Source: Flaccisagitta enflata
Lineage: Eukaryota > Chaetognatha > Sagittoidea > Aphragmophora
Assembly (NCBI GenBank): GCA_965153355.1
Contig: OZ231127.1
Span: forward strand, 48,112,001-48,176,000
DNA length: 64,000 bases
Direction of reading: 5' to 3'
Below are positions 13,909-24,230 of this stretch, piece after piece. The notes under the pieces are model-generated. The model ran no database searches and was not told the DNA's origin. It saw only the letters and a program-made list of their open reading frames with translations. Within the stretch, counting starts at the first letter, position 1; every line of letters starts with the position of its first letter. Made by a program: the position numbers and the translations under genes.

Positions 13909-16860
13909 TTGGAGGAGGAAATGCGACAAGGCCGGCGGCTGATAGATGATATGCAGCAGCAACAACGGGAGGAGGAGCAGCGACAGCAGCAGGAGCAACA
14001 GCAGCAGCATCAATTGCAGATGCAGCAGCAGCAACTCCAACAGCAACGTCAACTCCACCGACCACAGGAGCAGCAGCAAACGACAGCTCAACGGCAGCAG
14101 CAAGAGCTGTTGCAGCAGCAGCAGTTGCAACAACTTCAACAATTTCGTCAACAAGACCAACAACAACGTCAAATTTTGCAGCCGGCGCCACAACATGTGG
14201 TTCAACAACAGCAACAACATGAGCAGCAGCAGCAGCAACAACAGCAACAACAACAAGGGCTGCAACAACATCAACCGGTCATGCAGCCGCATGAACAACA
14301 ACAACAGCGGCAAAATAACGCAGACGAACGTATGCAACAGCAACTGCAGCAGCAACAGCAACCTTCCGCCGCGATCCCAGCGGTGGTAGTGGATCCTCCA
14401 GCGTCAAATAACCATCCTGTTGAAAGCATGAACGTCAGTGAAGAAACAGAGGAAGAGAGACAGCAACGCCTTGCAGAACAACGTCTGCGCATGATGGCTG
14501 AAGGTGAAGGTGGTGGTGCAGCAACAGCTCCAAAGGCGCCGATCGCGGTGCCATTGGGATTCCAACAGCGAAGCTCATCACAAGAAGACAAAGAGTTATA
14601 CGACAGAATGTGTGACTTTCGCCAACAGCAGCAACGAGATGAAGATAGAAGAGCGGGAGTATTCAACAATGCGGCAGAAATGCAACGAAAGCACTGGAAT
14701 AGCCTGAACGACGGCGGCATTGGTGGAGCTTTAGAGCAGCGGGATGTGAAGCTTAGACAATTGTCTGAGCTGGACAAGCAGCAGCCGCAGCATCCGCCAA
14801 AAGACCGTCGATCTATCTTCAGAAATTTCAATCCGGGATTGTTCAATTCGAACTTACAGCAACATCATGCGCAGTCAGTGGAAACGTCCGTCAAGCAGCC
14901 GATGCAGCAGCAGCAACAGTTGGAGCAGCAGCAGCAGCAAGGACAACGACAGCGTCAACTGCAGCAGCAGAATGAACAGCAACAGTATCCTGACCAGCAA
15001 CAGCAGCTTCAACATCAACAGTGGCAGCAGCAACGGCTTCAACAACAGCAACAGCATCAGGATCAGCATCATCAAACCCCAGCAGCAACGATTCTCCCTA
15101 CCGCACCGGAAGTGATCTTCGAGAAGCAGATTGATTCTGCTAGAAGGGAGACTGGCCTTCCCCATCAAGAGGAAAAAGTCTTCAACACAGCCGGAAGCGG
15201 AGGTGATGCAACGGAGGCGATGCGCAAGAGGCAGAGGCAGGAGGCCGCTGACGCGAAGTTGGCACAGCAGCTGCAAGATAAGGAGAGAAGAAAAGTCGCT
15301 CCCAAGAAGACAACGAGTGGATTGCAGCCGAAGGCGCCAAAAGTAGCGCAAGCGCCTCTAGCAACGCCTCAAGCGGAAGTCTTCCAGCAGAATCAACGTT
15401 TGCAGCAGGAAGTGGATAGTTTGAAGATGCAGATTCAGCAGAGAGACTTTGACCTTGCCGCAGCGAGAGAAGAAGAGAAACAACGTAAAAAAGAACAACA
15501 ACAGCGACAGTACGTCCGCCAAGATTTTGATGCTCCCCGATTCCATCAAGATGATCGTCAACAACAGATGAATCAGCAAGAAGAAGTTGGGTGGAGCGTA
15601 AAAACCACCAAAAAGAGATCTCCGGTCAAAGTCGGGGGTCAATACGCGTTGACCCAACAACCTCCAGCGTATCATCAGGTGGAGCATCATCAAGGGCTCC
15701 ACAACCGGAAGTCCACGTTCAGATGCCCAACAATCCGGCTCTGGACATGTTTTTGGAAAGAGCGGCGTACAACAATCTCATGCGAGCAAGGAGGTCGGCC
15801 TCAAAGCGTTGGAGAGAGCAAGACCGAGAAGCCTCTGCAGGAGCTTTCGTCCACCGACTTTATGATGTGGAAGAGGAAGTTCAAGGATGCTGAGAAGCAT
15901 GAAGGCTTGACGCAGATGGACATCTTATTGGAATTGCCTAAGTGGTTTGCTGGTCCGGCAAAGGAGATCATTGAAACTGCGACGATTGATGCAACTGAAG
16001 CGACAGCAAGAGGAGAAATTGATGACGCCTTCGCAAAAATGGACGTCGTCTTTATGGCAAGGCGCTGCAACATTGCGGCGCTGTTCAACGAAATCGTCGC
16101 GGAGGCGAAGATCCAGTCGGCCGACCATGCAAGGCATTTCAATTTGTCTGCAAGGTTGCAAAAAGCAAAGAAGATTGCGAGGACCTGTGGAGAAGTGCAA
16201 CAATGCTATCGCGACGAGCTGCTGCAGGAGATCCTCAATAAGAGGGTCCCTCATCTTGCGGATAAATTCTGGGAAAAGCAACATGAAGCAGCCCAAAATG
16301 GACAGTTATTCTCATTCGACAACTTGGTTCATATGATTGAAACATGGGCGGTGATTCAGCGCAACAAAGGCGCAAGCTGCAAAACGGCATCAGTGGCAGC
16401 AGTTGCAACGACAGAAAAAGAGGCGCCATCTTCATACGAGGACGCCTTGACCAATGGCAAGCAAAAAGTGCAGTCGACGGACCGCTGCAACGTCTGCAGT
16501 GGAATGCATCAAACGGAAGAGTGTCATCAGTTGTCAGAGTTGGAAGTGGACGCGAGAGTTCAGAAGATCATGTCTCGTCGTCTTTGCTTCCACTGTCTCG
16601 CGCCAGGACACAACGCCAAAGGGTGCGCGAACAGACCAACTTGCCAGATCTGCAAGAAGCGGCACGCGACTATTCTCCACGGGCGCACCTACAAGAAAGA
16701 AGAAAAGGAAGAGAAGAAAGGAGAAAATAAGCAGGGAAATAAAGTACCGCTGGCTCCCTTCAAAAAGTCAGAGGATGCGGCTGCAGCAGCACCAACAGCT
16801 CCGTCGACGGCGGAGGCAGCCAATCCAACGGAAGTAATCTCTCCTAACGCTACGGCATGA
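13909..16860 (+). CDS. gag: BEL/Pao Gag polyprotein
   Basis: A 983-codon ORF from the first in-frame ATG; the frame is open slightly further upstream. Residues about 15-510 are glutamine-rich with CAG/CAA tracts. Residues 640-820 have the helical, Trp- and Leu-containing pattern of the BEL/Pao DUF1759 region (MMWKRKFKDAEKHEG, HARHFNLSARL). Three zinc-binding clusters follow: CNVC-x3-H-x4-C from residue 860, a canonical CX2CX4HX4C knuckle from 893, and CQIC-x3-H-x4-H after it. Gag packages element RNA and assembles particles. It ends in UGA directly before in-frame protease sequence. The Q-rich half is unusually long for the family. Confidence 0.85.
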   Translation: MEEEMRQGRRLIDDMQQQQREEEQRQQQEQQQQHQLQMQQQQLQQQRQLHRPQEQQQTTAQRQQQELLQQQQLQQLQQFRQQDQQQRQILQPAPQHVVQQQQQHEQQQQQQQQQQQGLQQHQPVMQPHEQQQQRQNNADERMQQQLQQQQQPSAAIPAVVVDPPASNNHPVESMNVSEETEEERQQRLAEQRLRMMAEGEGGGAATAPKAPIAVPLGFQQRSSSQEDKELYDRMCDFRQQQQRDEDRRAGVFNNAAEMQRKHWNSLNDGGIGGALEQRDVKLRQLSELDKQQPQHPPKDRRSIFRNFNPGLFNSNLQQHHAQSVETSVKQPMQQQQQLEQQQQQGQRQRQLQQQNEQQQYPDQQQQLQHQQWQQQRLQQQQQHQDQHHQTPAATILPTAPEVIFEKQIDSARRETGLPHQEEKVFNTAGSGGDATEAMRKRQRQEAADAKLAQQLQDKERRKVAPKKTTSGLQPKAPKVAQAPLATPQAEVFQQNQRLQQEVDSLKMQIQQRDFDLAAAREEEKQRKKEQQQRQYVRQDFDAPRFHQDDRQQQMNQQEEVGWSVKTTKKRSPVKVGGQYALTQQPPAYHQVEHHQGLHNRKSTFRCPTIRLWTCFWKERRTTISCEQGGRPQSVGESKTEKPLQELSSTDFMMWKRKFKDAEKHEGLTQMDILLELPKWFAGPAKEIIETATIDATEATARGEIDDAFAKMDVVFMARRCNIAALFNEIVAEAKIQSADHARHFNLSARLQKAKKIARTCGEVQQCYRDELLQEILNKRVPHLADKFWEKQHEAAQNGQLFSFDNLVHMIETWAVIQRNKGASCKTASVAAVATTEKEAPSSYEDALTNGKQKVQSTDRCNVCSGMHQTEECHQLSELEVDARVQKIMSRRLCFHCLAPGHNAKGCANRPTCQICKKRHATILHGRTYKKEEKEEKKGENKQGNKVPLAPFKKSEDAAAAAPTAPSTAEAANPTEVISPNATA

Positions 16861-17553
16861 CTGGCGGCGACGGCAACGTCGCGGTCCGTCTCTTCATTCG
16901 ACGACGTTGTCCGTCCGATCGTTCCAGTGACTATCATAAACAATTCTTCGGGTGCGCAGAGGACGATATACGCTATGATCGACTCAGGCGCTGATCGCGA
17001 CGTGATCAGTACCAATGTCATTCGCAGTCTTCTGATTCCAACAAAAACAGTGCAAATGACGGTGATTACTGTGGGAAATCGTGTTGTTGAGGATCGTTTC
17101 ATCACATCATTCACCATGCAATCGGTCGACGAGGAATATGTCGTCGACGTCAACGACGCGTTGGTGGGTGATTTGTTAACGAGTGAACGCGATATTCCTC
17201 CTTTTCTCCGCGATCTATCTGACCAACCTCACATCAGAGACATAAGATTTCCGGAAGCTGAAGGCGGTGTGATGATGATCATCGGAGCGGCGCATGCGGA
17301 TGCCGCCGTCGCTCAAGAAATCCGCCGAGGGCCTTCAGGATCTCTGACTTGCTTCAGATGTCTATTCGGTTGGACGGTATGTGGAAAGACGGGGAAGAGA
17401 GGACGAGATATTGCATCGATCAGCGCCATCGCAACGGACGACCGCGTCCTCAACGACAACATCGATCGCATCCTCGACAATCGCGTCCTCAACAGCAACA
17501 TTGACCGCATCTTCTACCATGACTTTGCATCATCAGTCGTCTCGCAAGAGGAG
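16861..17553 (+). CDS. pro: BEL/Pao aspartic protease region (DUF1758-like), truncated
   Basis: In the same frame as gag, separated only by UGA at 16858-16860; first ATG at 16927. The catalytic DSG motif (MIDSGADRDVIS) is at 16981. Downstream, MMIIGAAHAD and CLFGWTVCGK match the second half of the BEL protease fold, where an IG(A/S)D-type motif precedes a GW(V/I).G motif. A 39-bp tandem duplication lies at about 17433-17510. The frame then enters the ATTC array and codes only for HSFIHS repeats, so the rest of Pol is lost. Being in frame suggests read-through or an ancestral fused gag-pol. Confidence 0.8.
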
Positions 17554-18010
17554 ATGGTTGTTCACTCATTCTTTTTTTTTTATTCATTTCTTCCTTTTGT
17601 TCATTCAATCATTCATTCATTCATTCATTCACTCATTCTTTCATTCGTTCATTCATTCATTCATTCATTCATTCATAAAGTGGTTGTTGTGATCTGAAGA
17701 ATTTTTTTCTTTAGTTTGTTCATTCATTCATAATTCATTCATTCATTTATCTTGTTCATTTTTTCATTCCTTCATGCATTTATTCATTCATTCGTTCATT
17801 CATTCATTCATTCATTCGTTCATTCATTCATTTGTTCATTCATTCATTCGTTCATTCATTCATTCATAAAGTGATTGTTGTGATCTGATGATTTTTTTAT
17901 TTAGTTTGTTCATTCGTTCATTGATTCATTCATTCTATCTTTCATTCATTCATGCATGCATTCATTCGTTCATTCATTCATTCATTCATCCATTCATTCA
18001 TTTATTAATT
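17554..18010 (+). repeat. (ATTC)n arrays with 45-bp K spacers
   Basis: ATTC-type tracts are interrupted at 17675-17720 and 17868-17912 by a 45-bp spacer (AAAGTGGTTGTTGTGATCTG...TTTAGTTTGTTC). K resembles the 3' end of repeat J. The inverted equivalents are at 26941-26985 and 27146-27195. Confidence 0.85.
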
Positions 18011-18475
18011 CATTTGCTGACTCATGGATAAGGCATTTTGTATCAAATGACCATCTGTTCAAATTCATGATTAGGAAGACATGATGCAATAAAATCCAAA
18101 TTTATCTCCAGTCTTGCCTCGTCAAATGCCTCTTTCCCCCCCCCCCCAAAAAAAAAATGTCAAATGCCTTAAATGGTCCTGCCAGCACCCCCCCCCCCCC
18201 CACACCGCTCATGCCAAGTCAGTGGATACTGCAATTGAATTAATGATATCTTCATTGTCTTAAACTTCCGCCATTCATCCATTTATTTTTTTTTTCATTC
18301 ATTCATTCATTCATTCATTCATTCTTTCATTCATTCACTCATTCATTCATTTGCCAAATCATGGATAACAGATTTTGCAATAAAACGGAACATTTATTCA
18401 TTTTTGTTTCGATGTAAAAATTCAAGATGATGTTGATGTAACAAAATCCGACTTTTTCTCCAATCTTGGCTTTTC
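18010..18475. repeat. Duplicated 110-bp segment around poly-C and ATTC tracts
   Basis: 18010-18120 and 18350-18470 are diverged copies (shared ATCATGGATAA and TCTCCA(G/A)TCTTG). Each follows an ATTC tract. The second copy overlaps the last codons of the transposase-like gene, so the first looks like a duplicated gene tail. Two poly-C runs lie near 18137 and 18190. Confidence 0.65.
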
Positions 18476-21400
18476 TTTTCTATCTGCCAAAATCGATCGC
18501 ACCATTCCATCGCGTGTTTCTTCGGATGTTGACTTCCCGGAAACTCGATCCACATCTTGTATTGTGCGTTCTGTTTGAACTGAGTGACTTGGAACGCAGA
18601 GACTTAGGGCCTTGCTCTCATACATCTTTACTTCCTCATCGGTCATTCCTTGTACAAACAGCGGCTCATATAAGACCTGAGTTTCCCATGACAGGACCTC
18701 AAGGTAATTCTTCGCCTCATAATCAATTGCAGGTTTCACAAACACTCGTTGTTTTTTGCTTGTGCACTTTTTTCCATTTCTTTATCTCCTCTTGCTCCTT
18801 GGCCTTCAATTCTTTAAGCTCTTCACTGTGACGAATTCTCAAAATTTGTTCAACTGCCCGTTGGCGAACCTTAATGTCGGGATCTGACAAAGCTGAAAGC
18901 AACAAATTTTCTGAATGTAACCAGTAGAGGCCATTTTCGAAAATTGTGATGACCTCTTCCTTGACAACTGTATCTTCATCTATGGACTTTAACTCCTTCA
19001 TCCATTCGAAGTAGTGACGCGGGGCTTCTGTTGCCTTGGGCTGTAATCTGCAACGGAACCACATCTTCCCGTACCCGTGGATTACAAATTTGGCTAACGC
19101 TGTCAGCTTTTTCCCAGGTCTCTTCGTTGTTAAGTAGAGGCAAAGAATTCTTTGGGCTAAAGTCAGCCAGCGACTGTGACTCAGAGGTCCCAACGCCCTT
19201 CCAATGAGACCGGGCGCCAAGGATCCACAGATCACCGCCACGCAAAGGTAGTAAAAGATTTCTTGATCGCGGGAGAAGACGGAGGGATCTTGATAAAAGG
19301 AATTGAAAGCAATGGATCAATTGTCGACGAAGGAAGAAACCTGGCTGTGTTTACGCTGTGTTTAACCCGTTTATTCATTCTATGATTCAATTTGTATAAA
19401 GTATAACCTCATATTATATCATTGCCCCTGCCCACCTGTACGCAACTTGGGTAGCCGTGTATTCAATCTAGTAAACAAGCACGCTCTACCTTCAATTATT
19501 GGGAAATCCGCACAAGTTATCTTTTGAAATGCCACCGGCGCCGGAATCGATGTGATACTCTGAATCTTGACCCCCAATGCAGACTTGAAACTTCCTGGCC
19601 CCGAAGTTGACCCAATCTTTATCTGACATAGTTTTCTCAAAGGTAATTCTACCAAGTGTGACGTACACACAATCCAATGAAATGCTTTCCCTGCAAACTC
19701 CTCGATCCAGCTAAAGGCTCCATCCTTAAAACCTGTTACACTGCTGGTGCTATCACCACCTAACATTTTGACATCCTTCATACTGAGCTTTTTTTTATGA
19801 ACTTTATCAATCACGCCTTGGCCAACTATATTTCCTTTCCCTGAATCTGCTCTGAACTCGCCGATGAACTCTTTATTCTCCATGTCTGTTACAACTATAA
19901 CTTCCTTGCTTTGCTTGACATTCCGGCCTTGTTTATCTCCAAAACCCTCTCTACAAAGGGACTTACTATGCTTCCCATCAAATGATATTGCGCATGTCGG
20001 TTTCAATGGCTGTTCTGACAAATTCTTGCAAACTCGCTTTTTTTGCCCAGATACCTTATCACGGCCAACAATCATATTCTCATTCTTTTCGGGATCCAAA
20101 CTTTCAAACTCTGGACTTGAAGCTGCAACATCTTTCAACAAACCATTTGCCATATTAGCCAACTGTCGATCACCTAAATCACAATTTGCTCGATTGCTTG
20201 CATTGATGAAATTTGTTAACTTCATTGTATTCCGAACTTTGCGCTTTTTTGCTGATGACGGCTCTTGAAAACTGGGATCCTCAAAATCACTTTTACTGCT
20301 TCCACCCTCTTCCAAATCTCCTTCTTCATCTCCCGTTGTTGGCGTGCAAACTATATTTCAGTATGAAATAAAATCATATTTTTTGGTTTAACCCTTAAAC
20401 AAAAGAAGCATACACTTACACTATGCATCCTAGGAACCGCCAGGACGATTTTTGGATTACTGTAAGTTTCTTTATTGTTTCGTTTAGTTTTAAGGTGCAG
20501 GAAACAATATCCGATCATTCAAAAATATTTCATCTGGCACTTTTTGAAAAAAATCAAAAATTAACAATTTTGCATCTTATTTTGCATGCAGAATTAACTA
20601 GGTATGCAGAAAATATTTTTGGACAGTATTTATGAATTCCTGATGTAATTTTCTTTCATTTGATAGGTCACACTATATATTTTCATGAAAAAATAAAATT
20701 TTCAATTTTTAAGCTACCGTTACTAATCTTAAAGTTAGCTTAAAAATTGAAAATTTTATTTTTTTATGAAAATATATAGTGTGACCTATCAAATGAAAGG
20801 AAATTACATCATGAATTCAAAAATACTTTCAAAAAATATTTTCTACTTACTTAGTTAATTCTGCATGTAAAATAAAATGTAAAATTTTTAATTTTTGATT
20901 TTTTTTCAAAAAGTGCCAGATAAAATATTTTTTAATGATCGGATATTGATTCCTGCACCTTAAAATTATACAAAACAATAGAGAAACTTCCAGTAATCCA
21001 AAAATCGTCCTGGCGGTTCCTAGGATGCATAGTGCTTACACACTTAGAACGTATCCTTATAATCATGCAGGAGAAAACACATTAAAGTGAAAACACACAA
21101 GCAACAATAATTGACACTCTATGTGAGGCACCTTTCTTGAATAGACTTTCGATATCCTCATCACTCTTCCTCTTTCGTTTCTCGTAAATCATTTCCCTCT
21201 CTTTTCTTTTCACTTCCTCGATCTCCTTGATTCTTTTAGCTTTATCCGGGTCAGCGCCAGGACCGCACAATCGAATGTTCCGTCCTTGTCTTTGGTCATT
21301 GAGAAACAAAAGCCCCGCTTGCGTCTTTGTTGGTTCACACATAAATTGAAATTTGACAATAAGTCATCTTCTTGGCATCAAAACCAGGATTTGTAGAATG

Positions 21401-22561
21401 TGACAGGTGACAGGTGACAGGTGACGTATGACATGTGACACGTGACTCTACACCTTGCTGTCTCGGTTGGTCCATCCATCGGTCCGTAACATTTCTAAAT
21501 TGCGAGCGGTTTTCACATTACTGCCCCTCCCCAACGGTCCGTGACTGTCCTGCCGTGTATCCTGCCTTGTTTTTTCTTATAAGAGCATCATTGTTTTCTG
21601 AAGCCGCCAAAAGAGAGAGATAGTTACAGGTGAAATAACCTAAAAATGTCTTCATGTTTTAATAAATAAGGTTCTTAAAAAGAAAAAACCTGCACCTGCT
21701 CGGAATCCGGTGAGGCTATATCAAATAGATCATTGAGGCAGCTTTTGACCGCTTTTTCTTTCTTGGTTTGTTGCCGTTTTCGTTGTCTTTTTTTGTAACT
21801 GATAGGCTTGGTCTTTCGCATATTCTTTTGTCTCAATTCTCTTTTTGGAGGGTCTTTACTTTCACTCTGCACAAATCATATGGTTTTGATGTAAAGTTAC
21901 ATCCTGCAGTAATGGATCTCAAGGGCCATCCTGCTTGCAAAATACGCATTTTGATCAATCATAACTGGAAACGCGGTCATTCAATTTCAACCTGCGAGCT
22001 AGTCTTTGGCTTGAATTTTATTCCAGTTGTGACCTTTCTTCTTTGGACATCCACCCCCTTTTCCATCAATTTCAGAACCTTCAGAATTATGTTTCCGGCC
22101 GTCGCAATGCATAACTTTGCTTGTATAGTCCACAGCGTACGTAGATCCCGCTCGACCTATACATTTGTAACAAGTGACGCAGGGTGACAATATCGTTGCA
22201 CTCATTTTTCCACTTTTCGACTCAATCATCGCAGACGGAACAACGAACCGACGGACCAACAGACGGACAAAGCCTCTAATAGAGTTGCGTGTCCGCAACT
22301 AAAAAAAAACCGCCGCCTATTTAGTCAGTGATGCATGATGCAACGAACTGACACTGTGGGTTATAGAAATGCGTATACGTGAGAATCATGAGTCCTTTTC
22401 AAAAGAGATAATACCTCTGTCGCAACTGCACGATTTGTTAAAGATCCGGTAAAAGTGGCTCGTAACTCATCTTGCCTCCAAAGGAAATGTTTAGCTACAT
22501 CTAAGTTAGTCGGCAAAAAATGGACTGAAAACTTTGCTGGGGCACCAAAAGCTTCGTGCAC
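18422..22561 (-). CDS. Multi-exon transposase-like gene, one frameshift
   Basis: Five exons inferred on the minus strand: 22561-22415, 21866-21696, 21324-21132, 20350-19490 and 19288-18422. Junction phases are 0, 0, 1 and 1 and agree at every join. Intron 4 has a consensus donor (AAG|GTAGAG) and a pyrimidine-rich acceptor. Motifs in order are FLPTNLDVAKHFLW, CLNDLFDIA, FLNDQRQGRN, GGDSTSSVTG, WIVCTSHLVELPLR, HSRWLTLAQRILCLY and AKNYLEVLSW. From memory, this order marks a roughly 600-800 aa family repeated in many invertebrate genomes and probably linked to mobile elements. I know no proven function. A one-base frameshift near 18746 separates the last about 107 codons. The true start may lie upstream of 22561, where an AG acceptor precedes GTGCACGAAG. 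Confidence 0.65.
19428..19475 (+). mobile_element. Family A end fragment inside intron 4
   Basis: GCCCCTGCCCACC, then the arm GTACGCAACTTGGGTAGCC and GTGTATTC, match the distal third of family A. It lies within the 201-bp intron 19489-19289. Reading through it produces a false C-terminal extension of the exon. Confidence 0.75.
20419..21034. mobile_element. 616-bp fold-back element with CACTA ends
   Basis: Near-perfect palindrome with arms of about 300 bp (CACTATGCATCCTAGG...CCTAGGATGCATAGTG) and centre near 20727 (CTACCGTTA...TAACTTTAAG). It is flanked by direct repeats CTTA at 20415-20418 and 21035-21038. It fills most of intron 3 of the transposase-like gene. CACTA...TAGTG ends suggest a CACTA (EnSpm/CMC) non-autonomous relative. 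No coding capacity. Confidence 0.88.
21428..21572 (+). mobile_element. Family A, copy A5 (short form)
   Basis: CACGTGACTCTACACCTTGC, ATTTCTAAATTGCGAGCGG, the arm GTCCGTGACT and CTGCCTTGTTT. The G-to-A type change in the hairpin arm is shared with the subterminal arm. Just upstream is a 7-bp repeat (GACAGGT). It lies in intron 2 (21695-21325). Confidence 0.8.
21999..22200 (-). other. Cysteine/lysine-rich open frame, unrecognised
   Basis: A minus-strand frame reads CVTCYKCIGRAG and later HCDGRKHN and GGGCPKKKGHNWN. It lies within inferred intron 1 of the transposase-like gene (22414-21867). The flanking exons join in phase without it. It could be an alternative exon or chance. Confidence 0.2.
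22231..22305 (-). mobile_element. Family A (subclass C) fragment A6
   Basis: CGGACCAACAGACGGACAAA, then GCCTCTAATAGAGTTGCG and hairpin AGTTGCG-TGTC-CGCAACT with an A-run. Only the hairpin end is present. It lies in intron 1. Confidence 0.75.
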
Positions 22562-23095
22562 CTTATTTCATCTCGACAATATTAGTGTAAGAACACGAGG
22601 GTCTTTCTTTTTGCATTTAGTCGTCTTACTCCGCATTCAGAAGTGGTGGTTTATTTTTCAAGAGCGATTTTTTTTTACGGAATGTTGGAAAATTTTTAAA
22701 AGGAACAAAACCAGAATGACCAAACATCGGGGAAGTCAATTCCAGGCAAAACAGGTCGGTGACAAGTTTTTGAAGTCAGATATGTTTCCTAATACGTCAT
22801 TCTTGAGTTGGGGCAAGCCTTGCTAGGGAGGTTCTTTTGTCAAATCTAATAGGTTCTGACAATGATTGGACCGCCGCTGATCGCTGTGATGCAAAGCGCT
22901 TGGACCTGAATGCTACGCTGCCTTACATCGATCGCAACGCCACTTTATCATACGTCAATGACACTAAATCTGTCAGTAATGATGCTGAAGCGCCAAGAGA
23001 CCAGAAAAAAGAACACTGCAAAATCCGCAGGTGACACAAAAACTGCCAGAGAGCGCCCAAATAGCCAAGGGATTCCTCTTCCAATAAAGGCGCGT
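22562..23095. other. Upstream flank of the transposase-like gene
   Basis: No further exon recognised on the minus strand. A plus-strand frame of 65 codons at 22837-23034 (contains DLNATLPYIDRNATLSYV) has no recognised homology and could be chance. Confidence 0.3.
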
Positions 23096-23290
23096 TTCTA
23101 GTCAAAGAATCATGTTTTTACCAGGCCACTTGGTCGGTCGCTCGCTACATTTGTTCGCTCGCGCCGCTCAATCTGTTCACTCGCAGTGCTTTACTATGCT
23201 CGCTTTGCTCGCTTGCTTCATTCACGGGTTGCTCACTTCCCTCACTCCCTCGTGGGTTAGTGAAATTTATAAACATGTGTTCACGCTGGA
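23096..23290 (+). repeat. Dispersed repeat P, copy 1
   Basis: About 195 bp shared with 49969-50160. Landmarks are TTTCTAGTCA, GGCCACTTGGTCG, CTATGCTCGCTTTGCTCGC and CTCACTCCCTCGT. A CGCT-rich internal tract differs between copies. Confidence 0.8.
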
Positions 23291-23515
23291 ACAAATGCAG
23301 TTTTCATCTTCACCAGAAACATGCCCTTATTTTGAGCAAATCTCATTGAACAAAAAAGTTATGAAATTATGGTTTCAGAACAAGATTCGATTGGAGAAGA
23401 CCTGGAAACGTTTTGGATACATACATTCATTACTTCATCTGACACAGACATTCAGGTCCTAATGTTTCTCTACCCAGCATTCAGGACAGGTCACATGTGA
23501 TGCCGCTCTTGAAAG

Positions 23516-23656
23516 AAACAAGGCCGGATACACGACAATCTTGTCGCGGATGGTTAGGCAGGAGCAGTAATGCGAAAACCGCTTGGAAATCAAAAATGTG
23601 ACGGACGGACGGACCGACATACCAACTGACCTACCGACCGACACAGCAAGGTGTAA
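23516..23656 (-). mobile_element. Family A, copy A7
   Basis: AAACAAGGCCGGATACACG, the arm GTCGCGGATGG, GCAGGAGCAGTAATGCG, then CGGA/CCGA units and CACAGCAAGGTGTA. The terminal hairpin is lost. Confidence 0.85.
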
Positions 23657-24230
23657 AAAATAACTGATTTCAATGCTTGCAATCCAAACTGGCTCTGGCA
23701 CATTCCATCACTTACCCAGAATTTTTTCCAGGATTTTTTCCTACGCAACTTTACACCCAGCTTTGTCTGGAAGAATGCAACTGATAGACATGACTAACAG
23801 ACAGGCCTGATTTTAGAGCGAGCCCACGAGCCCGATGCTCTCTATTTTGCTCTCGGGCTCTCACATTTTTCAAGCTCTGAGCCTGGTAGGCTTTCTCTCA
23901 TTGGGATGGATTCAAAGCGCTCTAGCTGATTGAGAGAAATATTTGAACAATCATCAAGTTTTGAATCATTTTTCGATTTATTCACTAACTGAATCATTTT
24001 AATAGTGGTTTTTTATCGTTATATCATATAATCAGCTGCTATCACAAATCTAGGCTAAAATGATCAATAAGTTTGGTATAGCATTTTTACCGGGCTCATG
24101 GTTTTCCTCTCGGGCTCTGTCAAATTGTGGGGAGCGAGCCCGACTGGCTCAGTCTAAAAAATCACTAAAATCAGGCCTGCTAACAGAGACAAATTGACTA
24201 AAGATCTTTTCCGCTCCGCAGCATGGTTAT

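Larger units (their letters stand above)
12080..17553 (+). mobile_element. Truncated BEL/Pao LTR retrotransposon
   Basis: The whole remnant. A leader with splice sites and a polyadenylation-like AATAAA lies at 12867. A frameshifted gag start, a long gag ORF and an aspartic protease follow. Reverse transcriptase, RNase H, integrase and the 3' LTR are missing. Sequence similarity ends in an (ATTC)n array near 17553. The 5' LTR limits could not be fixed because no second LTR exists in the window. Confidence 0.8.

Noticed and set aside
13708-14361. 217-codon leucine-rich minus-strand frame
   Set aside because: Antisense shadow of the Q-rich gag region (CAG/CAA read as CTG/TTG).
20315-20419. Start codon of the transposase-like gene at about 20315
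   Set aside because: The frame is open upstream to an AG acceptor at 20351-20352 whose phase matches the donor at 21131, so this is internal coding sequence.
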